Below, piece after piece: positions 61,447 to 64,000 of a stretch of 64,000 bases of DNA. The stretch is from Clostridia bacterium (GTDB taxonomy: Bacteria > Bacillota_A > Clostridia > Oscillospirales > CAG-272). The stretch's first letter is position 1, and the number at the start of each line of letters is the position of its first letter. The notes beneath the pieces were generated by a model. It worked only from the letters and a program-made list of their open reading frames with translations, had not been told where the DNA came from and did not search any database. Both the position numbers and the translations under genes were made by a program. The DNA lies in the NCBI GenBank assembly GCA_017452945.1, contig JAFTLD010000019.1:1-64000 (forward strand). Direction: 5' to 3'.

Positions 61447-61641
61447 TTAGTTCAATGGAAACTGCTCGCGATCTTGGTCACTAAGGATACGTTCCAACAA
61501 TGCCCTCTCAACATACATACGCCCACCTATGAACTTGACAGGCATATATTTCTTGACGAACGCACGTAGTTTTTTCTTGCTAATTGGCAGATACTGCTTT
61601 TGCAGATCGTCGATACTAATGTACTTTCTTTGTTCTTCTAT
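61447..61641 (-). CDS. excisionase-like small DNA-binding protein, non-canonical start
   Basis: This open frame has no ATG, GTG or TTG. From an ATA at 61639-61641, which has AAGGGAGGG eight bases upstream, it encodes 64 residues: YISIDDLQKQYLPISKKKLR, AFVKKYMPVKFIGGRMYVER and ALLERILSDQDREQFPL. The pattern (helix, turn with IGGR, strand, helix) is that of MerR/excisionase-type proteins. The start overlaps the previous stop region. A start by coupling to the upstream gene, or a sequencing error removing an ATG, is equally possible. Confidence 0.6.
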   Translation of the reverse strand: MEEQRKYISIDDLQKQYLPISKKKLRAFVKKYMPVKFIGGRMYVERALLERILSDQDREQFPLN

Positions 61642-61967
61642 CTCATCCGCCCTCCCTTCTTGATCTGCTTTTTGTTAATCGGTTCAACCGCTGTCTCACT
61701 CTCATAGACTTTCCCGTCAAACAGCCTAAATATGGTCACTTCCTTGCCATAAACCTTTAGTTCCTCTATCTTGGATAACGCCCGCCCTAAAGAAACCGCC
61801 TCGCTTTGAGTAAGCAAATCCGTAGAAAAGTAATTCTTGTTGACCTTAGGATGCTTATCTTTGACAGTAGCGTTAATGGTCTGTATGATCACATCTTCAA
61901 ACATCCGCAGGTCAACATCTTTGTGATCGGACACAGCAAGCTTGCACTTCCTTCTTGCCCCAGTCAT
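61638..61967 (-). CDS. unknown mobile-element protein
   Basis: The ATG at 61967 (GGAGGTGAACAGC upstream) gives 109 residues: a basic N terminus, FEDVIIQTINATVKDKHPKV, then a helix-strand end with LGRALSKIEELKVYGKEVTI and a tail KKQIKKGGRMR. No family recognised. It is first in the leftward unit and its end carries the ribosome site of the excisionase-like gene. Confidence 0.65.
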   Translation of the reverse strand: MTGARRKCKLAVSDHKDVDLRMFEDVIIQTINATVKDKHPKVNKNYFSTDLLTQSEAVSLGRALSKIEELKVYGKEVTIFRLFDGKVYESETAVEPINKKQIKKGGRMR

Positions 61968-62030
61968 GCTGTTCACCTCCCTCTGTGCAACTGTGGCTTA
62001 ATAATAATTTGTTAGCATTTTTGATGGCTG

Positions 62031-62120
62031 TAAAGTAAACAAGCGGCACTTCGCTGCCGCTTGTTTACTTTATATTATTTTGTTGGTAGAGCAATCGCAA
62101 AAGTGAACAAACTATGTTCA
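62031..62120. promoter_or_regulatory. divergent intergenic region with terminator-like stem and operator-like palindrome
   Basis: The 396 bases between the leftward and rightward units (61968-62363) hold no gene. An exact 18-bp stem, TAAAGTAAACAAGCGGCA with its complement (62031-62072), has a CTTCGC loop. Nearby, TGAACA-AACTA-TGTTCA (62104-62120) is a perfect palindrome of repressor-operator size. A TATAAT at about 62261 precedes the DUF927 gene. Confidence 0.6.
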
Positions 62121-62363
62121 AATTGTAAATAGCAAACCTCCGACTATGATAAAGCCAAAGGGCGTATCATCCTCATAATGGCAAGGCTACCCATATGATT
62201 TTTGTAAATAAAGAATGAAGTGAGGTTTACTCCGTACTAATACCAGTGACAATTTCAAGGTGTATAATAAACCTACACCAACAATGCTGAAGGATGTCTG
62301 AAAGACAGAGTTGCTTCTTTAGCTGAGTGAGTGAAACATTATAGAACAAGGATGGTAAGAAAA

Positions 62364-64000
62364 ATGTACAACAATGCCAACATTATGAATGGCCGCTATG
62401 GCTACGACAAATTTGACGACGACGGAAATTGGACGGGGTTCACCCCGAAAGGCAAGGCAATCACACTGGATGAAATTCGTACCAGTATTGAGAATGGTGA
62501 CACCATGTGGCGTGTGTCATTCGACTATCTGGGAGGAATTAGACGCTACGATTTCCCAAGGGAGTTCATCTTGGACAAAAAGCATGTAGCTGAATTGACA
62601 AGGAAAGGCGCAGACATAACAACGAAGACCTTCAATTGTTTCGTGGATAGCATGCGTCAGCAAGAGGATCAAACTACCAGTTACCGCAACGTATTTGAGA
62701 ATCTTGGGTGGATCAAGCTACCTATAAACGGACAACTGGAGTACGCATTTCGATGCTCAAAACTGCTTGGCTCAAAATCAGCAGAGTACACAGGTAATAT
62801 ATCCCTCAAAACCAATGGCACGGTTGATGGTTGGGCAGCTATGGTGAAAGAAGAAGTATTGGGCAGACCGCAGCTGGAAACGATTCTCTTGGCTGCATTG
62901 TCCGCACCGATTGTTGGCATTCACGGTGTCAATTCCACAACAGACAATCCAATCTATCACATTAACTTCCGTTCTGGGCGCGGTAAGAGCACAGCTTTAT
63001 GCCTTGCCGCAGCAACAGCGGGTGAGCCTTTCGAAGGTACGCGTAATGAATATGACGCTTATGGTGTGCCACAACAAAAAGCAAGTGTTTTGGGCAGCTG
63101 GGGAGCTACTCCAAAAGCCACGATCACCGCACACTCAGGTAATCGCGGCATCCCTGTTATCCTCAACGAGTTGGGTAAATTTGCGGGTACAGACATGACA
63201 GCCATCGTCTTCAACCTAAGCGAGGGCTCAGATATAAAGAGGCTTAACACCCAGCTGGAAACACTGGTTTCGGAAGGCTTTAATACTACCTTCATCAGCT
63301 GCGGAGAGATGTCGCTGGTTGGAAGGTGCAAATCCAAGCTCGAAGGCATAAAGTGCCGAGTGATGGAGATGGCTGTTCAGATGACGGATGATGCTGATCA
63401 TTCAAGACGTATAAAAGAGGCATGTTCACAGAATTACGGTTTCGCTGTGCCAATCATGGCTAAGTATATCCGCGAAAAAGGCGGGTATGAAATGGTACAA
63501 GCTCTTTATGGCGAAGTTTTACGTGAGCTGACCGCATCTGCTCCCGAAGGCGTTGCGGATAGGTTTATCGAAAAATTTCCGACATTCTTGGTCATGGCGG
63601 CGAGAATTGCCAAGCAGGCTCTTGGGTTGGAGTTTGACGAGGACGCTGTTGTAAACTTCTGCTACGAATGCGCTATGCAGGGCAAAGAAGACGAAGGTGA
63701 GGTCTGCAGGAGTTTTGAAGAAATCATCGGTTGTTTCGAGGAACATATTGACAATTTCTTTGACGATTCCCGCAAGGATCACATCCCAAGGATGGCTTGG
63801 GGACGTGTAAACCGCTTAAATATCGTCAAGAATGGCAGGGTCTTGGTCAAGCAATTTTGCATATACCCCGAAGTGCTGACCAGAGTTTTGAAAGAAGAAC
63901 TAAAATACCCCAACCCTTCTACGGAAATCAAGCTTTGGCGCGATAAAGACGCACTAAGCCACGAGGCAAAGCATTTGACAAAAAAGGTGAAGATAAATCC
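62364..64000 (+). CDS. DUF927 helicase/primase-like protein (truncated by window end)
   Basis: The frame is open from the ATG at 62364 (AAGGATGG upstream) to the last base, at least 545 residues. The N-terminal part begins YNNANIMNGRYGYDKFDDDG; the DUF927 ATPase domain carries a P-loop-like INFRSGRGKSTALCLAAATA (about residues 200-225), VPVILNELGKF-type GIPVILNELGKFAGTDM (Walker B-like) and FISCGEMSLVGRC. DUF927 proteins replicate phages and plasmids. It is the main replication candidate of the element. Confidence 0.85.
   Translation, partial: MYNNANIMNGRYGYDKFDDDGNWTGFTPKGKAITLDEIRTSIENGDTMWRVSFDYLGGIRRYDFPREFILDKKHVAELTRKGADITTKTFNCFVDSMRQQEDQTTSYRNVFENLGWIKLPINGQLEYAFRCSKLLGSKSAEYTGNISLKTNGTVDGWAAMVKEEVLGRPQLETILLAALSAPIVGIHGVNSTTDNPIYHINFRSGRGKSTALCLAAATAGEPFEGTRNEYDAYGVPQQKASVLGSWGATPKATITAHSGNRGIPVILNELGKFAGTDMTAIVFNLSEGSDIKRLNTQLETLVSEGFNTTFISCGEMSLVGRCKSKLEGIKCRVMEMAVQMTDDADHSRRIKEACSQNYGFAVPIMAKYIREKGGYEMVQALYGEVLRELTASAPEGVADRFIEKFPTFLVMAARIAKQALGLEFDEDAVVNFCYECAMQGKEDEGEVCRSFEEIIGCFEEHIDNFFDDSRKDHIPRMAWGRVNRLNIVKNGRVLVKQFCIYPEVLTRVLKEELKYPNPSTEIKLWRDKDALSHEAKHLTKKVKIN

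Larger units (their letters stand above)
58587..64000. mobile_element. integrated mobile element (left end), continues past the window
   Basis: From the tRNA-Trp fragment rightward the DNA becomes AT-richer and gene types change to Mor-like activator, SHOCT, DUF1643, DUF3846-like, excisionase-like and DUF927 proteins. From 58587 to 59030 there is no convincing gene. No integrase, capsid or relaxase is in view, so phage, satellite or conjugative element cannot be told apart. Confidence 0.75.

Overview
The window looks like chromosome from an uncultured gut-type Clostridia bacterium (Eubacteriales/Oscillospirales-like; inferred from gene content, not proven). Supporting signs are a spoVAC gene, rubrerythrin with a Fur/PerR regulator, a clostridial Fe-S L-serine dehydratase, lipoproteins with Thr/Glu-rich linkers, AGGAGG-type ribosome sites, TTGACA/TATAAT promoters with 17-bp spacers, and many short palindromic intergenic repeats. 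GC is about 50-55 percent until about 58.6 kb and visibly lower afterwards.

Layout. 0-2 kb: a SUKH-like protein and a HEAT-repeat protein driven by a promoter cassette that recurs at 57.3 and 58.0 kb. 2-4.7 kb: SGNH hydrolase, TatD nuclease and a frameshifted membrane protein. 4.7-12.5 kb: a MITE-like repeat, an unknown membrane protein, a DUF4358-like lipoprotein, spoVAC, sdaA, a GH2 glycosidase and hpf. 12.7-17.2 kb: a MarR regulator with a palindromic operator and a heterodimeric ABC exporter with one degenerate ATP site. 17.2-20.1 kb: a second MITE-like copy, an XRE regulator, a membrane protein and a third palindromic repeat. 20.1-23.2 kb: a polar amino-acid ABC importer whose permease carries an extra extracytoplasmic domain. 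23.4-29.2 kb: rubrerythrin/Fur, a membrane protein, a Cys-rich DUF6472-like protein, a split ThrE-like exporter, and a DUF1538 membrane protein paired with a tandem PII-like protein. 29.3-36.3 kb: an M3-like peptidase lipoprotein, an alpha/beta hydrolase, GH28, mutY, a LytTR response regulator and VanZ.

36.4-44.4 kb is a near-complete shikimate/tyrosine operon: DAHP synthase, tyrA, aroB, aroA, aroC, an unknown winged-helix-like protein, an aroE-aroK fusion and aroQ. It is preceded by a strong promoter, a 19-codon leader peptide with an aromatic-codon cluster, and mutually exclusive RNA pairings ending in an intrinsic terminator. This predicts ribosome-mediated attenuation by Phe/Tyr supply and is the most attractive regulatory find here.

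44.5-56.6 kb holds a polysaccharide deacetylase lipoprotein, two unknown proteins, rtcB, a 1231-residue lipoprotein, a HAD hydrolase, GH3 and a uridine-kinase-like fusion. 56.8-58.5 kb holds two unknown genes under near-identical promoter cassettes, an array of small hairpins and long palindromes. At 58.54 kb the 3' half of a tRNA-Trp gene lies on the minus strand. To its right begins an AT-richer integrated element (Mor-like activator, SHOCT protein, DUF1643, DUF3846-like, an excisionase-like small protein with no canonical start, and a DUF927 helicase/primase) that runs past the window end. The intact tRNA-Trp and the integrase should lie beyond 64 kb.
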